Shown here: positions 44,815-54,491 of the stretch, piece after piece
Layout of the letters: each line of letters starts with the position of its first letter
Numbering within the stretch: the first letter of the stretch is position 1
From: Marinobacter persicus
Lineage (GTDB): Bacteria; Pseudomonadota; Gammaproteobacteria; Pseudomonadales; Oleiphilaceae
Direction of reading: 5' to 3'
Length of the DNA: 64,000 nt
NCBI RefSeq assembly: GCF_002934325.1
Contig: NZ_PTIV01000022.1
Span: 1-64,000, forward strand
Program-made: the position numbers and the translations under genes
The notes under the pieces: model-generated
What the model saw: only the letters and a program-made list of their open reading frames with translations
Told to the model about the DNA's origin: nothing
Databases searched by the model: none

Positions 44815-46125
44815 ATGGCCCAGGAATTTGACATTATTATCACGGGCGGCGGCATGGTTGGCGCCGCCCTGGCAACCGGCCTGGGTCGTCAGGGATACAA
44901 GATCGCCCTGATCGACCTGGCCGAACCCGATCCCTTCGATTCACAGTCCGTTCCCGACATCCGGGTGTCCGCCCTGAGCGCGGGCAGTGAAGATTACCTG
45001 CAATCCCTGGGCGCCTGGCCGAGCATCCTGGCCATGCGGGCCACTCCCTACCGCCGCCTGGGCGTATGGGACGCCGCTAACCACCCCATCACCGACAAGC
45101 TGCCCGGCAGCCTCACCGAAGTCGAGTTCAATGCCGACGAACTGGGTGCATCCCACCTGGGGCATATCGTTGAAAACTCCATTACCCGACTGTCAGTATG
45201 GCAGACTGCCAAGGCTGAACCCCTGGTCACCCTGTTCACTGGTCAGGGAATCACCCAGCTGGAGCAGGATGACAGTACCGCAACCGTCACCCTGGAAGAT
45301 GGCAGCAGCCTGCGTGGCAAACTGGTGATTGGTGCCGACGGCGCACAGTCGCAACTAAGAGCGCTGGCGGGCATCGGCGTCGTCCGGGACCAGTACCAGC
45401 AGCAGGCCATGGTGTTTTCCGTGCGCTATCGGGGCACCCCCGAAGACATCACCTGGCAGGGTTTCTACCCCAGCGGCCCCCGCGCGTTTCTGCCTCTGCA
45501 CAGTGCGGATGAGAATTATCCTGGAGAAAGCTGGGCATCGCTGGTGTGGTACGACAGCCCGGCTCGCCACGAAGAGCTTAAAGCACTGAGTGATGCCGAG
45601 CTCATGGCCGAAATACAGCACGAGTTTCCCCGGCGGCTGCCGGAACTTACTCATATCGATGGCAAAGCCAGCTTCCCCCTGGCCCGCCAGCATGCCAAAC
45701 ACTATTACGCCAACCGGGTGGTGTTGGCCGGCGATGCCGCCCATACCATCAACCCGCTGGCCGGCCAGGGCGTGAATCTGGGCTTCCAGGACGCACTCTG
45801 CCTGCAGACCCTGTTGAATGAAGCGAGGATGAACGGCACCGACCCTGGCAGTCAGGCCTTATTGAAGCAGTATGAGCAACAGCGGCGTCCGGCCAATCGA
45901 CGCATGATGCTGACCATGGATGTGTTCTACCATCTGTTCAGCAACGAAATCCCGCCGGTTCACCTGATGCGCAACCTCGGTCTTGGCGCTGCCCGCGCCC
46001 TGCCCTTTGCCCGCAACCGGGTGGCCCGTTACGCCATGGGGCTGGAAGAGCCGCCGGTGGTCAGCCTGAAACAGATGGCCAGCCACCTGCCGGGCCTTGG
46101 CAGCCTGCGCGAGAACCGGCCATAA
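44815..46125 (+). CDS. UbiH/UbiF/Coq6-family FAD-dependent hydroxylase
   Basis: A 436-residue flavoprotein monooxygenase of ubiquinone biosynthesis. The FAD Rossmann motif GGGMVGAALATGLG is at residues 11-24, the family motif GADGAQSQLR follows near residue 180, and the second FAD motif VLAGDAAHTINPLAGQGVNLGFQD is near residue 305. The family hydroxylates different ring positions (UbiH, UbiI, UbiF); which one cannot be decided from the sequence alone. The ATG at 44815 follows CAGGAAC. hinT follows 26 bases later. Confidence 0.88.
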   Translation: MAQEFDIIITGGGMVGAALATGLGRQGYKIALIDLAEPDPFDSQSVPDIRVSALSAGSEDYLQSLGAWPSILAMRATPYRRLGVWDAANHPITDKLPGSLTEVEFNADELGASHLGHIVENSITRLSVWQTAKAEPLVTLFTGQGITQLEQDDSTATVTLEDGSSLRGKLVIGADGAQSQLRALAGIGVVRDQYQQQAMVFSVRYRGTPEDITWQGFYPSGPRAFLPLHSADENYPGESWASLVWYDSPARHEELKALSDAELMAEIQHEFPRRLPELTHIDGKASFPLARQHAKHYYANRVVLAGDAAHTINPLAGQGVNLGFQDALCLQTLLNEARMNGTDPGSQALLKQYEQQRRPANRRMMLTMDVFYHLFSNEIPPVHLMRNLGLGAARALPFARNRVARYAMGLEEPPVVSLKQMASHLPGLGSLRENRP

Positions 46126-46151
46126 CATTCCGACCACGTTCAGGAGGACTC

Positions 46152-46517
46152 ATGTCCGACACCATTTTTACCAAGATCATCAACCGGGAAATTCCCGCCG
46201 ACATCGTCTACGAAGACGACACCGCCCTGGCGTTCAAGGACATCAATCCCCAGGCGCCGGTGCATTTGCTGATTATTCCCAAGAAGCCGATCGCCACGAT
46301 CAACGACATCGAGGAGGATGATCGGGAGCGGGTGGGGCATCTGTTCTGGATTGCCGGCAAACTGGCCACGGACATGGGCTTTGCCGAAGACGGCTACCGG
46401 ACGGTGATGAACTGCGGTGAACACGCCGGCCAGTCGGTGTTACACATCCACCTGCACCTGTTGGCCGGGCGGTCTTTCGGCTGGCCGCCGTTTACCGATA
46501 CGCCGAAGCAGGTCTGA
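46152..46517 (+). CDS. hinT: HIT-family purine nucleoside phosphoramidase HinT
   Basis: A 121-residue histidine-triad hydrolase that removes amino groups from AMP-lysine-type phosphoramidates. The triad HIHLHL is near residues 98-103, with the upstream nucleotide-binding NREIPADIVYEDD. AGGAGGA is an excellent ribosome site. It is the last gene before hairpin repeat D. Confidence 0.93.
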   Translation: MSDTIFTKIINREIPADIVYEDDTALAFKDINPQAPVHLLIIPKKPIATINDIEEDDRERVGHLFWIAGKLATDMGFAEDGYRTVMNCGEHAGQSVLHIHLHLLAGRSFGWPPFTDTPKQV

Positions 46518-46540
46518 GTTTACCCGGCTCCGAGGTTACC

Positions 46541-46685
46541 AGACGCAACCGAGCCGGTATGCGGTACCGCCTGGACGGACAATCTTTGGCCATGGATGGC
46601 CAAAGCTTAGCGCCCATGGAAGGCTTGAGCGTGTCCGGGAAGGCGGTACCGCATACCGGCCACTCCCCGAGGCCTGATTGCGTCT
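46541..46685. repeat. Hairpin repeat, copy D (short variant)
   Basis: Inner arms 46553-46572 and 46641-46660 form 20 perfect pairs; outer arms 46541-46548 and 46678-46685 add eight more. An internal hairpin, CTTTGGCC-ATGGAT-GGCCAAAG, is at 46584-46605. The core shares with copies A and B the order CCATGGATGGC, TA-GCGCC, CATGG, TGAGCGT, but is much shorter and has unrelated arms. It fills the gap between hinT and phoU, which converge, and may terminate both. Confidence 0.85.
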
Positions 46686-46704
46686 AGACACTCCCGACTA
46701 GAAC

Positions 46705-47427
46705 CTAGCCCCCAACAACCCGCTCAGCCTCTTCAATGGAGGTATGGCGAACGTCTTCGCCCTCCACCATGAAGATCACGTTCTCGGCGATGTTGCAGGC
46801 GTGGTCACCCACCCGCTCCAGGGCACGCAGCACCCACATGACGGACATGCAACGGGAAATATTGCGAGTATCTTCCATCATGAACGTTAGCAATGTGCGG
46901 GCGGCGGCCTGGTATTCCTCGTCCACGCGCTTGTCTTCCTTCATGATCCGCAGCGCCTGCTCGGAATCCAGCCGGGTGAAGGCGTCCAGGGCATCGTGCA
47001 GCATGGACTGAACGTGGCCGGCAATGTGCCGTACTTCCACGTAGCCGCGCGGTGCCTGGCCTTCCTCGGACAACTTAATGGCCAGCTTGGCGATTTTCTT
47101 GGCCTCATCGCCCACCCGCTCCAGGTCCGCCACCATTTTGATCACGGAGATCACCAGGCGCAGGTCCCGGGCGGTGGGCTGGCGGCGGGCAATAATCAGG
47201 GTGGCCTCTTCATCCAGGGCCACTTCCTGCTTGTCCACTTCCTTGTCTTTCAGGCGGACCTGCTCAGCCAGTTCGCCATCGCTGTCAATCAGCGCCTTCA
47301 CCGCTCGTTCCACCTGGGATTCAACGGCGCCGCCCATTTCCAGGAACTGGGTTTTCAGCTCCATCAGTTCGTCATTGAACTTGTGGGAGATGTGATCTCC
47401 GTATACGTCGTCTTTTCTATCTGGCAT
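46705..47427 (-). CDS. phoU: Phosphate signalling protein PhoU
   Basis: A 240-residue all-helical protein made of two PhoU repeats. Each has the metal-binding acidic signature: DLERVGDEAKKIAK in the first and ALERVGDHACNIAENVIF in the second. PhoU couples the Pst transporter to PhoR and restrains the Pho regulon when phosphate is plentiful. The ATG at 47427 has GGAGAAAG upstream; the longer in-frame extension is mostly inside pstB and not conserved. It is the last gene of the pst operon. Confidence 0.95.
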   Translation of the reverse strand: MPDRKDDVYGDHISHKFNDELMELKTQFLEMGGAVESQVERAVKALIDSDGELAEQVRLKDKEVDKQEVALDEEATLIIARRQPTARDLRLVISVIKMVADLERVGDEAKKIAKLAIKLSEEGQAPRGYVEVRHIAGHVQSMLHDALDAFTRLDSEQALRIMKEDKRVDEEYQAAARTLLTFMMEDTRNISRCMSVMWVLRALERVGDHACNIAENVIFMVEGEDVRHTSIEEAERVVGG

Positions 47428-47453
47428 GTCTTTCTCCAATAACCGGGCCGGGC

Positions 47454-48341
47454 TTAGCCAAAGCGGCCGGTGATGTAGGATTCGGTCAACTCGTGCTCCG
47501 GTGAGGTGAACACCTTGTTGGTGTCGTTCACCTCCACCAGGTGACCCAAGTGGAAATAGGCAGTGCGGTGAGACACACGGGCCGCCTGCTGCATGGAGTG
47601 GGTCACGATCACGATGGTGTAGCTCTCGGACAACTCTGCGATCAGTTCCTCCACCTTGGCGGTGGCAATTGGGTCCAGCGCCGAACAGGGTTCGTCCATC
47701 AGCACCACTTCCGGGCTCACGGCAATGGCACGGGCAATGCACAAACGCTGCTGCTGGCCGCCGGACATGCCGGTGGCCGTGGCATCCAGACGGTCCTTCA
47801 CCTCTTCCCACAGGCCGGCCTTGCGCAGGCTGCTCTCAACAATGTCATCCAGGTCCGATTTGCGATTGGCCAGGCCGTGGATGCGCGGGCCGTAGGCCAC
47901 GTTGTCGTAGATGGACTTCGGGAACGGATTGGGTTTCTGGAACACCATGCCCACCCGGGCCCGAAGCTCGACAACATCGCGCTTGGGGTCATACAGGTCC
48001 TGATCGTCCAGCTGCAACGAGCCTTTGACCCGACAGATATCGATGCTGTCGTTCATGCGGTTCAGGCAGCGCAGGAAGGTGGATTTGCCACAGCCTGAAG
48101 GGCCGATAAAGGCGATGACTTCGTTGCGGGCAATGTCCAGGCTGATGTTCTTGATGGCGCGGTCCTCGCCATAGAACACTTCCACGTCACGCAGCTTGAA
48201 TTTGGGATCGTCGGCATAAGGTGCTCCGACGGTGGCGCCCTCTTCGATGACGGTCTCAGCCGGACGGCTTTCGCCCGCTGGCAGTTCTGCTTCATCCGAC
48301 TTATCCATTTCCTGGGCAACCGCTGTATTAAGCGTACTCAT
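47454..48341 (-). CDS. pstB: Phosphate ABC transporter ATP-binding protein PstB
   Basis: A 295-residue ATPase: Walker [11 protein letters not shown]-loop VFQKPNPFP, signature MSGGQQQRL, Walker [14 protein letters not shown] and the H-loop VTHSM. The N-terminus carries about 45 extra charged residues before [25 protein letters not shown] lies before the ATG. It overlaps nothing and follows pstA by 11 bases. Confidence 0.96.
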   Translation of the reverse strand: MSTLNTAVAQEMDKSDEAELPAGESRPAETVIEEGATVGAPYADDPKFKLRDVEVFYGEDRAIKNISLDIARNEVIAFIGPSGCGKSTFLRCLNRMNDSIDICRVKGSLQLDDQDLYDPKRDVVELRARVGMVFQKPNPFPKSIYDNVAYGPRIHGLANRKSDLDDIVESSLRKAGLWEEVKDRLDATATGMSGGQQQRLCIARAIAVSPEVVLMDEPCSALDPIATAKVEELIAELSESYTIVIVTHSMQQAARVSHRTAYFHLGHLVEVNDTNKVFTSPEHELTESYITGRFG

Positions 48342-48352
48342 AAAACCTCTCC

Positions 48353-49627
48353 TTACCACCGGCGCTCAAGTCGTTTACGGAGCCAGATGGCCAATGCATT
48401 CATACCAATCAGAAATGCCAGCAGTACCATAATGGCGGCTGACGCACGTTCAATAAAGGCAAGCTCGGGGCTACCGGCCCACAGGAACACCTGTACCGGC
48501 AGAACCGTGGCGGAATCAAAGAATCCTTCCGGCACGTCCACAATAAAGGCCACCATGCCAATCAGCAGCAACGGCGCGGTTTCACCCAGCGCCTGCGCCA
48601 TGCCAATGATGGAGCCGGTCAGCATACCCGGCATGGCCAACGGCAATACATGGTGCAGCACCACCTGCATTTTCGAGGCGCCGATGCCTTCAGCGGCTTC
48701 CCGGATGGAAGGCGGCACACTCTTGATCGCCGCCCGGCTGGAGATAATGATGGTGGGCAGGGTCATCAGGGTCAGCACCAGACCGCCCACCACCGGCACC
48801 GAGCGCGGCATGCCAAACAAGTTGATGAACACCGCCAGGCCCAGCAGGCCGAAGATAATGGAAGGTACCGCAGCCAGGTTGTTGATGTTCACTTCGATGA
48901 AATCGGTCAGCTTATTCTGCGGGGCGAACTCTTCCAGGTAGATCGCGGCCGCCACCCCAATCGGGAAGGACAATGCCAGTGTCACGATCATGGTCAGCAG
49001 GGAACCGATGATTGCCCCAAGGATACCCGCCTTGGACGGATCCCGGGAATCGCCGTTCTTGAAAAAGGTGTCGTTAAAGGACGTCTCGACAATGCCTTTT
49101 TCAACCAACTGGTCCACCCAGCGTTGCTGCTGCTGAGACAGCTTGATGGAATAGGCATCATCACCGGCGTGCTTCACATAGACATCCACATCGGTGTGCG
49201 CCAGGAAGCTCATCGAGCGGGTGGTGTTCAGCCACTCGGGGTTCTCTTTGAGGGCGTCCCGCAGGGTCACTGAAGCGTAGGGGTTGATCAGATCCGCCAC
49301 GGCATCACGATCACTCTCCGTCGCGGATGGGATTTCCTTCAGCAACGCCTGCACCAGCGGCTCGACAAAATCCGCCATCTTCAGTTGTCGCTCATCGGTG
49401 GCATCGTCCAGGTACATCATCTCGCCATCCAGCTCGACTTGAAGGTCCAGGGTGGTCTTCATGAAACCGGTGGCACCCTTGCCGACGATGTCTGCAAACA
49501 GCACCACCAACGCCGACAAGGCAATGGCGATGGCTGCAATGCCGTAAGCCCGGAAACGGCGTTCCTTACGGTAACGGCGTTTCAGCGATTTGCGGACTAA
49601 CTCCGCCTGTGAAAGTTGATCAGTCAT
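48353..49627 (-). CDS. pstA: Phosphate ABC transporter permease PstA
   Basis: A 424-residue permease, longer than the roughly 300-residue E. coli protein. One N-terminal helix is followed by a large soluble insert (about residues 60-200), then the usual five-helix ABC permease core with [25 protein letters not shown]. The long form is known to me from pseudomonads. Its ATG overlaps the pstC stop by eight bases (ATGACTGA), implying translational coupling. Confidence 0.93.
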   Translation of the reverse strand: MTDQLSQAELVRKSLKRRYRKERRFRAYGIAAIAIALSALVVLFADIVGKGATGFMKTTLDLQVELDGEMMYLDDATDERQLKMADFVEPLVQALLKEIPSATESDRDAVADLINPYASVTLRDALKENPEWLNTTRSMSFLAHTDVDVYVKHAGDDAYSIKLSQQQQRWVDQLVEKGIVETSFNDTFFKNGDSRDPSKAGILGAIIGSLLTMIVTLALSFPIGVAAAIYLEEFAPQNKLTDFIEVNINNLAAVPSIIFGLLGLAVFINLFGMPRSVPVVGGLVLTLMTLPTIIISSRAAIKSVPPSIREAAEGIGASKMQVVLHHVLPLAMPGMLTGSIIGMAQALGETAPLLLIGMVAFIVDVPEGFFDSATVLPVQVFLWAGSPELAFIERASAAIMVLLAFLIGMNALAIWLRKRLERRW

Positions 49628-51008
49628 ACTGTTCCCGATATTTCCGGACAATTTTCAGGGCAATCACGTTCAGCAGCAGGGTGGCCAGGAACAACATGGC
49701 ACCCAACGCAAAGGCCGCCAGGGTCTTGGCACTGTCAAACTCCTGGTCGCCAGTCAGCAGCGTGACAATCTGCACGGTAACCGTAGTCACGGTTTCCAGC
49801 GGGTTGGCGGTGAGATTAGCAGCCAGGCCAGCCGCCATCACCACGATCATGGTCTCGCCAATAGCGCGGGACACCGCCAGCAGAACCCCACCCATGATGC
49901 CCGGCAGCGCGGCCGGGAAAATGACCTTCTTCATGGTCTCGGACTGGGTGGCCCCCAGGGCCAGCGAGCCATCCCGAAGCGTCTGGGGCACGGCATTGAT
50001 AACGTCGTCGGACAGCGATGACACAAACGGAATGATCATGATACCCATCACACCACCGGCGGCCAGCGCACTCTGGGAAGACGCGTCGATGCCCACCGAG
50101 GCGGCCAGGTCACTGATGAACGGCGCCACGGTCAGTGCCGCGAAAAAGCCGTAAACCACCGTGGGGATACCCGCCAGCATTTCGAGCATTGGCTTGACGA
50201 TGCTCCGAACCCGCTTGTTGGCGTACTCGGAAAGGTAAATCGCCGAGAGCAGCCCCACCGGCACCGCCACCAGCATGGCAATGAACGAGATCAACAGGGT
50301 GCCGGTAAACAACGGAATCATGCCGAAGGCGCCTTCTGCCGCCACCTGATCGGCACGCAAGGCGGTCTGCGGGCTCCACTGGGATCCAAAAATGAAATCA
50401 ATGAAGGAAATTTTCTGGAAGAACCGGAAGGTCTCAAACGCCACTGAAAAAATGATGCCAACGGTAGTGAGAATCGCCAGCGCGGCACAGGAAAAGAAAA
50501 TCCACTTGAGGATGCTTTCCACCTGCGCACGCGCATTCAGTCTCGGCCGAATGCGCAACCAGCCCAGGAAGCCCGCCAACACCGCCACCGCGATCACCAG
50601 AGCAGTCATGTACAAGCGACTCTGGCTTCTTAACTCTTGCAACCGCTCAGCCGCCTGGGCAATCGGAGCATCCACAAACCCCGGGGGCAAGGCACCACTG
50701 GCCACATTGCTGATCTTGCTCAGCAGCAGGCTCGCGGCACCTTCGGAGTCCGGGATCATATCCACCGGCAGCGACCCGATGACCAGCATCTGGATAACCT
50801 TGCCCTGGAATGCGGCCCACAGCGCCAGAACCAGCAAAGCCGGTATTCCACACCACAGGGCCGCCCGGGCACCGTAGTAAAAGGGCAAAGACTTGAGATG
50901 ACGAATCCCTCCCAGCGGCATCGCCAATGAGCGGGAACGGGCGTAGCCCAGCCCATAGGCGATCACCACCAGGGCGAGGGTCAGTATGAGGAGATTGGCA
51001 GGTTGCAT
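49620..51008 (-). CDS. pstC: Phosphate ABC transporter permease PstC
   Basis: A 462-residue permease. The N-terminal 60 residues include a helix and a basic stretch. A soluble loop of about 70 residues follows the second helix, and the core has the standard permease loop LRDGSLALGATQSETMKKVIFPAALPGIM near the C-terminus. It is longer than E. coli PstC (about 319 residues), like pstA here. AGGA precedes the ATG at 51008. It lies 159 bases downstream of pstS, behind a terminator hairpin. Confidence 0.93.
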   Translation of the reverse strand: MQPANLLILTLALVVIAYGLGYARSRSLAMPLGGIRHLKSLPFYYGARAALWCGIPALLVLALWAAFQGKVIQMLVIGSLPVDMIPDSEGAASLLLSKISNVASGALPPGFVDAPIAQAAERLQELRSQSRLYMTALVIAVAVLAGFLGWLRIRPRLNARAQVESILKWIFFSCAALAILTTVGIIFSVAFETFRFFQKISFIDFIFGSQWSPQTALRADQVAAEGAFGMIPLFTGTLLISFIAMLVAVPVGLLSAIYLSEYANKRVRSIVKPMLEMLAGIPTVVYGFFAALTVAPFISDLAASVGIDASSQSALAAGGVMGIMIIPFVSSLSDDVINAVPQTLRDGSLALGATQSETMKKVIFPAALPGIMGGVLLAVSRAIGETMIVVMAAGLAANLTANPLETVTTVTVQIVTLLTGDQEFDSAKTLAAFALGAMLFLATLLLNVIALKIVRKYREQYD

Positions 51009-51104
51009 GAATTATCCTGTCTGGCACTTCAATTGAGCGGCAAGTTTACGGTGTTCCGACCCGGGTTCAAACCGGCCACTTTTGTCCAACGCGTTTAACC
51101 ACAA

Positions 51105-51134
51105 AAGGGTGCGAGCCCTCAGACTCGCACCCTT
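51105..51134 (-). terminator. Hairpin between pstS and pstC
   Basis: AAGGGTGCGAG / CTCGCACCCTT, 11 pairs with an eight-base loop, followed on the minus strand by TTGTGG. It lies 34 bases past the pstS stop. It probably cuts down readthrough so that pstS is made in excess over the rest of the transporter. Confidence 0.85.
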
Positions 51135-51167
51135 CACAGTCAGCTTTTCCTTAAGCTGCTGATTTTC

Positions 51168-52220
51168 TTAGAGCAGTTCGCTCTTCTGCAGGTTCGGCAT
51201 GTTGGCGGCCTTGTCCTGCAGATCCATCAGGGCTTCACGCGGCGGAACAATCAGGCCGACGCTCTTCAGGTAGCCGTTGCGACCCATGGCAGCCGGACTG
51301 ACGAATTCTTCAATGTAGCCCTTAATACCCGGGATAACACCGATGTGAGCTTTCTTCACATAGAAGAACAGTGAACGGGCAACCGGATACTCATCAGCAG
51401 CAATCGCTTCGACAGTCGGAACCACGCCGTTCAGGGTAGCAGCCTGCAGCCGGTCAGAGTTTTCTTCCAGGAAGCTGTAGCCGAACACACCATACAGGGA
51501 GTCGTCGTCGATCAGCTTCTGAACGATCAGGTTATCGTTCTCACCGGCTTCGATGAAGGCGCCGTCTTCACGAACGCTCTGGCACACGGCTTCCATGTCG
51601 TCTTCGCTCATGTCGGCAACGGCCGGCAGGTCTTCACAGCCACCCTGCAGGGCCAGTTCGTTGAAGGAGTCACGGGTGCCGGAAGTCGGCGGCGGACCCA
51701 TTACACGAATGGCAACGTTCGGCAGGCTGGAGTCGATGTCGCTCCACTTCTCGTACGGGTTCTCGATCAGCTCTTTCTCGTTGTCCGGGTTCGGAACTTT
51801 CTTGCCCAGGGCCAGGAACAGAGTTTCCAGGGTGATGTCCAAGTTTTGTGCTTCCTGGGAGCTGGCAATCACGATGCCGTCAGAGCCAATACGGAACTCG
51901 GTGATGTCTGTCACGCCGTTCTTCTGGCACAGGTCATACTCGGACGTTTTCATGCGACGGGATGCGTTGGTGATGTCCGGGTGCTGGGTACCGATACCCT
52001 GGCAGAACAGCTTCATGCCGCCACCGGAGCCTGTGGACTCCAGCTTCGGAGTGCTGTACTCGGTTTTGGTACCGAAACGCTCAGCCACAACAGTCGCGAA
52101 CGGGTATACCGTGGAGGAACCCACAATGCTGATGGTGTCACGCGCCATAGCCGGGGTGGATACGGCGGCGATGGTGCCGGCCAGGGCTACAGACGTCAGC
52201 GCAGTTTTCAGTTTCATCAC
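51168..52220 (-). CDS. pstS: Phosphate-binding protein PstS
   Basis: A 350-residue periplasmic protein with a 26-residue signal peptide ending at PAMA. Phosphate-site motifs are IVGSSTVYPFA and the Gly/Ser-rich ESTGSGGGMKLFC, then NASRRMKTSEYD and PPTSGTRDSFNELAL. It binds phosphate with high affinity and hands it to PstCA. A Pho box and a -10 box lie upstream, so it should be induced by phosphate limitation. Two adjacent ATG codons are possible starts. Confidence 0.95.
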   Translation of the reverse strand: MMKLKTALTSVALAGTIAAVSTPAMARDTISIVGSSTVYPFATVVAERFGTKTEYSTPKLESTGSGGGMKLFCQGIGTQHPDITNASRRMKTSEYDLCQKNGVTDITEFRIGSDGIVIASSQEAQNLDITLETLFLALGKKVPNPDNEKELIENPYEKWSDIDSSLPNVAIRVMGPPPTSGTRDSFNELALQGGCEDLPAVADMSEDDMEAVCQSVREDGAFIEAGENDNLIVQKLIDDDSLYGVFGYSFLEENSDRLQAATLNGVVPTVEAIAADEYPVARSLFFYVKKAHIGVIPGIKGYIEEFVSPAAMGRNGYLKSVGLIVPPREALMDLQDKAANMPNLQKSELL

Positions 52221-52278
52221 GTCAAGTCTCCGTTATTTGGTTTAGACGTTGGGTCGGATCTGCTTTACCGATGAGTGC

Positions 52279-52312
52279 ATCCTAGGGGGACTGTGTGACA
52301 GCTTTGTTACAA
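52279..52312 (-). promoter_or_regulatory. Pho box and promoter of pstS
   Basis: On the minus strand, TTGTAAC (52312-52306), AAAG, then CTGTCAC (52301-52295) form a near-consensus Pho box. TAGGAT (52284-52279) follows at a 10-base gap and serves as -10, the layout of PhoB-activated promoters, where the box replaces the -35. Confidence 0.85.
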
Positions 52313-52344
52313 CCGAAAACAACCCGTTTTTTTCTTTAAGCGGC

Positions 52345-53502
52345 TCAGACCACTCTCTGGTAAACGCCCTCCACTCCGTCCTTAGCCATCACCCACTGCC
52401 AGAGCTGGATATCCCGTGCCCGGAAGGCCCCGGCGCAGGAGAGCAGGTAATACCGCCACATGCGATAGAACCGCTCGCCCAGTTCTTCCCGGAAACGGGG
52501 CCAGGCTTTCTCAAAGTTGGCGTGCCAGGCCATCAGGGTCTTGTCGTAATCTGCTCCGAAATTGTGCAGATCCTCCACCACAAACAGTTCATCGACGGCG
52601 TCGCCAATCTGGCCGATGGAAGGCAGCTCGCCGTTCGGGAAAATGTATTTGTCGATAAACGGATCGGGGAAGGAATTGCGCTGGTTCTTGCCGATGGTGT
52701 GTAGCAGGAACAGGCCGCCGGGGTTCAAGCAGCGGTAGACCACTTCCATGAACGTGCGGTAGTTCTTCGGTCCCACGTGCTCGAACATGCCGACACTGGC
52801 TATGCGGTCAAATTTTTCATCAATCTCCCGGTAATCCATTAGCCGGAAATCAAGGTTCAGGTGCGGATAATGGGTTTTCGCCCACTGGGTCTGCTCTTTG
52901 GAAATGGTCAGGCCCACGGCTTCCACGCCATAATGCTCTGCGGCATAGGCCATCAGGCTGCCCCAGCCGCAGCCGATATCCAGCAGGCGCATACCCGGTT
53001 CCAGTTGCAGCTTGCGGCAGATCAGGTCCAGCTTCGCCTCTTGGGCGTCTTCCAGATTGTCCGCGTCTTTCCAGTAGCCACAGGTGTAGGTCATGCGGGA
53101 ATCGAGCATGGCCCCGTAGAATTCGTTGCCCAGATCATAATGGGCTTCTCCCACTTCCCAGGCGCGCCTGGCGGTCTGCCGGTTCAGCAGCTTTGCTCTT
53201 ACGATGTGGGGAAAAATTTTGGCGGGTTTGATGTAATGCGGCAGGCGGGCGGCTAACAGCTTACAGAAGAACTGGTCCAGCGCCTCAGCCTCCCAGGCCC
53301 CGTCCATGTAGGCTTCGCCAAACCCCAGGTTGCCACGGGCCAGGGCGGCCTCGGGCACCCCTTCGGCCAGGAACTGGATATCCCAGGGCCGGGAACCCCC
53401 AATCTGGATGTCTGCCTGGGCCAGCAGATCTGCCGCAAACTGGTGGGTCTTCTTGTCGGGGTCAAAAAACTTTGTACTCTCGGCCATCGTCTCGTTCATC
53501 AT
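52345..53502 (-). CDS. cfa: Cyclopropane-fatty-acyl-phospholipid synthase
   Basis: A 385-residue S-adenosylmethionine-dependent enzyme that adds a methylene bridge to unsaturated chains of membrane phospholipids. An N-terminal lipid-binding domain is followed by HYDLGNEFYGAMLDSRMTYTCGYW (a family hallmark), the SAM motif LLDIGCGWGS and IASVGMFEHVG. The length matches E. coli Cfa. In-frame ATG codons at 53502 and 53499 are the likely starts. It ends just before the pstS promoter, on the same strand. Confidence 0.94.
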   Translation of the reverse strand: MMNETMAESTKFFDPDKKTHQFAADLLAQADIQIGGSRPWDIQFLAEGVPEAALARGNLGFGEAYMDGAWEAEALDQFFCKLLAARLPHYIKPAKIFPHIVRAKLLNRQTARRAWEVGEAHYDLGNEFYGAMLDSRMTYTCGYWKDADNLEDAQEAKLDLICRKLQLEPGMRLLDIGCGWGSLMAYAAEHYGVEAVGLTISKEQTQWAKTHYPHLNLDFRLMDYREIDEKFDRIASVGMFEHVGPKNYRTFMEVVYRCLNPGGLFLLHTIGKNQRNSFPDPFIDKYIFPNGELPSIGQIGDAVDELFVVEDLHNFGADYDKTLMAWHANFEKAWPRFREELGERFYRMWRYYLLSCAGAFRARDIQLWQWVMAKDGVEGVYQRVV

Positions 53503-53593
53503 TCGCCATCTCCATTAACAGATGATAGTCGTGATGAGCTCGGCGAGAGGCGGTGCTACACCACCTCAAGTGCACGCAAGGCAGGCCAGTGAA

Positions 53594-54478
53594 TTACCGG
53601 AGAATAACCAGCGGTTTTTGGGCGGTTTCCAGCATCCTGGTGGTGGTACTGCCCACCAGGAACCGACGAACGCAGGAGTGACCGTAAGCCCCCATGATCA
53701 GCAGATCAATGTCATGCTCATCCTGGTATTCGTGCAGGGCCTTCTCCACATCCGTACCCTGACAAATCGCTTCTGTCACATCCAGATCCTGAGCAGCGAG
53801 GACGTCTCGCGCCCGCGCCATCTGCCCACGCTTTTCATCGGTGTCCTGCCCCACCATCACCAGGTGGAACGGCATACCCTGGAAAACCGGCGTGCCCGCC
53901 AGGAGCTCGATACTCCGGAACGCCGTTTCACTGCCATCAAAGGCAAGCATAGCACTCCGTGGCTCAGTGTACTCATCCGGCACCAGCAACACCGGACGGT
54001 GTACGCTACGGATCACCGTTTCCAGCTGGCTGCCCACGTGTTTCGCACCTTCCCGGTTGCTGCCTTCGCCGTGCAGCCCAAGGACAAACAAACGGGCCTC
54101 GGGCTCCAGGGAAACCAGCGAGCCGGCCAGCTCGTCGTGACGCTGGCGCTGATTGACGCGGTCCACGCCATCGGCCCGAACACGCTGCTCGGCTTCATCC
54201 AGCATCAGGTGGCCCTGCTTGAGGGCCAGCTTGCTCCGCTGTTGGTCCAGTTCCACCAGCTCATTCAGCAAATGCTCCCGGGCGCCCAGGCCAATGTTGC
54301 CACTCACGTCTGTACGGGCCGGGTATTTTTCCTCGTCCAGCACGTGCAGGAGCAGCAGCGGGTCACCCATGCGCTGGCTGGCCCAGGCTGCATAGTCACA
54401 GACGCTCAGCGCCGCCTGGGAACCATCGATGCAGGCCACCACCTGCAGGGGGCCGTTTTCTCGGTTGTTATCCGTCAT
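53594..54478 (-). CDS. Tandem universal stress protein
   Basis: A 294-residue protein with two Usp domains (about residues 10-150 and 155-294). The first begins [12 protein letters not shown]. The second contains [14 protein letters not shown] and the C-terminal [23 protein letters not shown], which has the ATP-binding Gly-rich pattern of the UspFG/ATP-binding class. The ATG at 54478 is preferred to a longer start inside the SulP region. It lies 13 bases downstream of the SulP gene, so the two are likely expressed together. Confidence 0.9.
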   Translation of the reverse strand: MTDNNRENGPLQVVACIDGSQAALSVCDYAAWASQRMGDPLLLLHVLDEEKYPARTDVSGNIGLGAREHLLNELVELDQQRSKLALKQGHLMLDEAEQRVRADGVDRVNQRQRHDELAGSLVSLEPEARLFVLGLHGEGSNREGAKHVGSQLETVIRSVHRPVLLVPDEYTEPRSAMLAFDGSETAFRSIELLAGTPVFQGMPFHLVMVGQDTDEKRGQMARARDVLAAQDLDVTEAICQGTDVEKALHEYQDEHDIDLLIMGAYGHSCVRRFLVGSTTTRMLETAQKPLVILR

Positions 54479-54491
54479 TGATGCAACTCCC

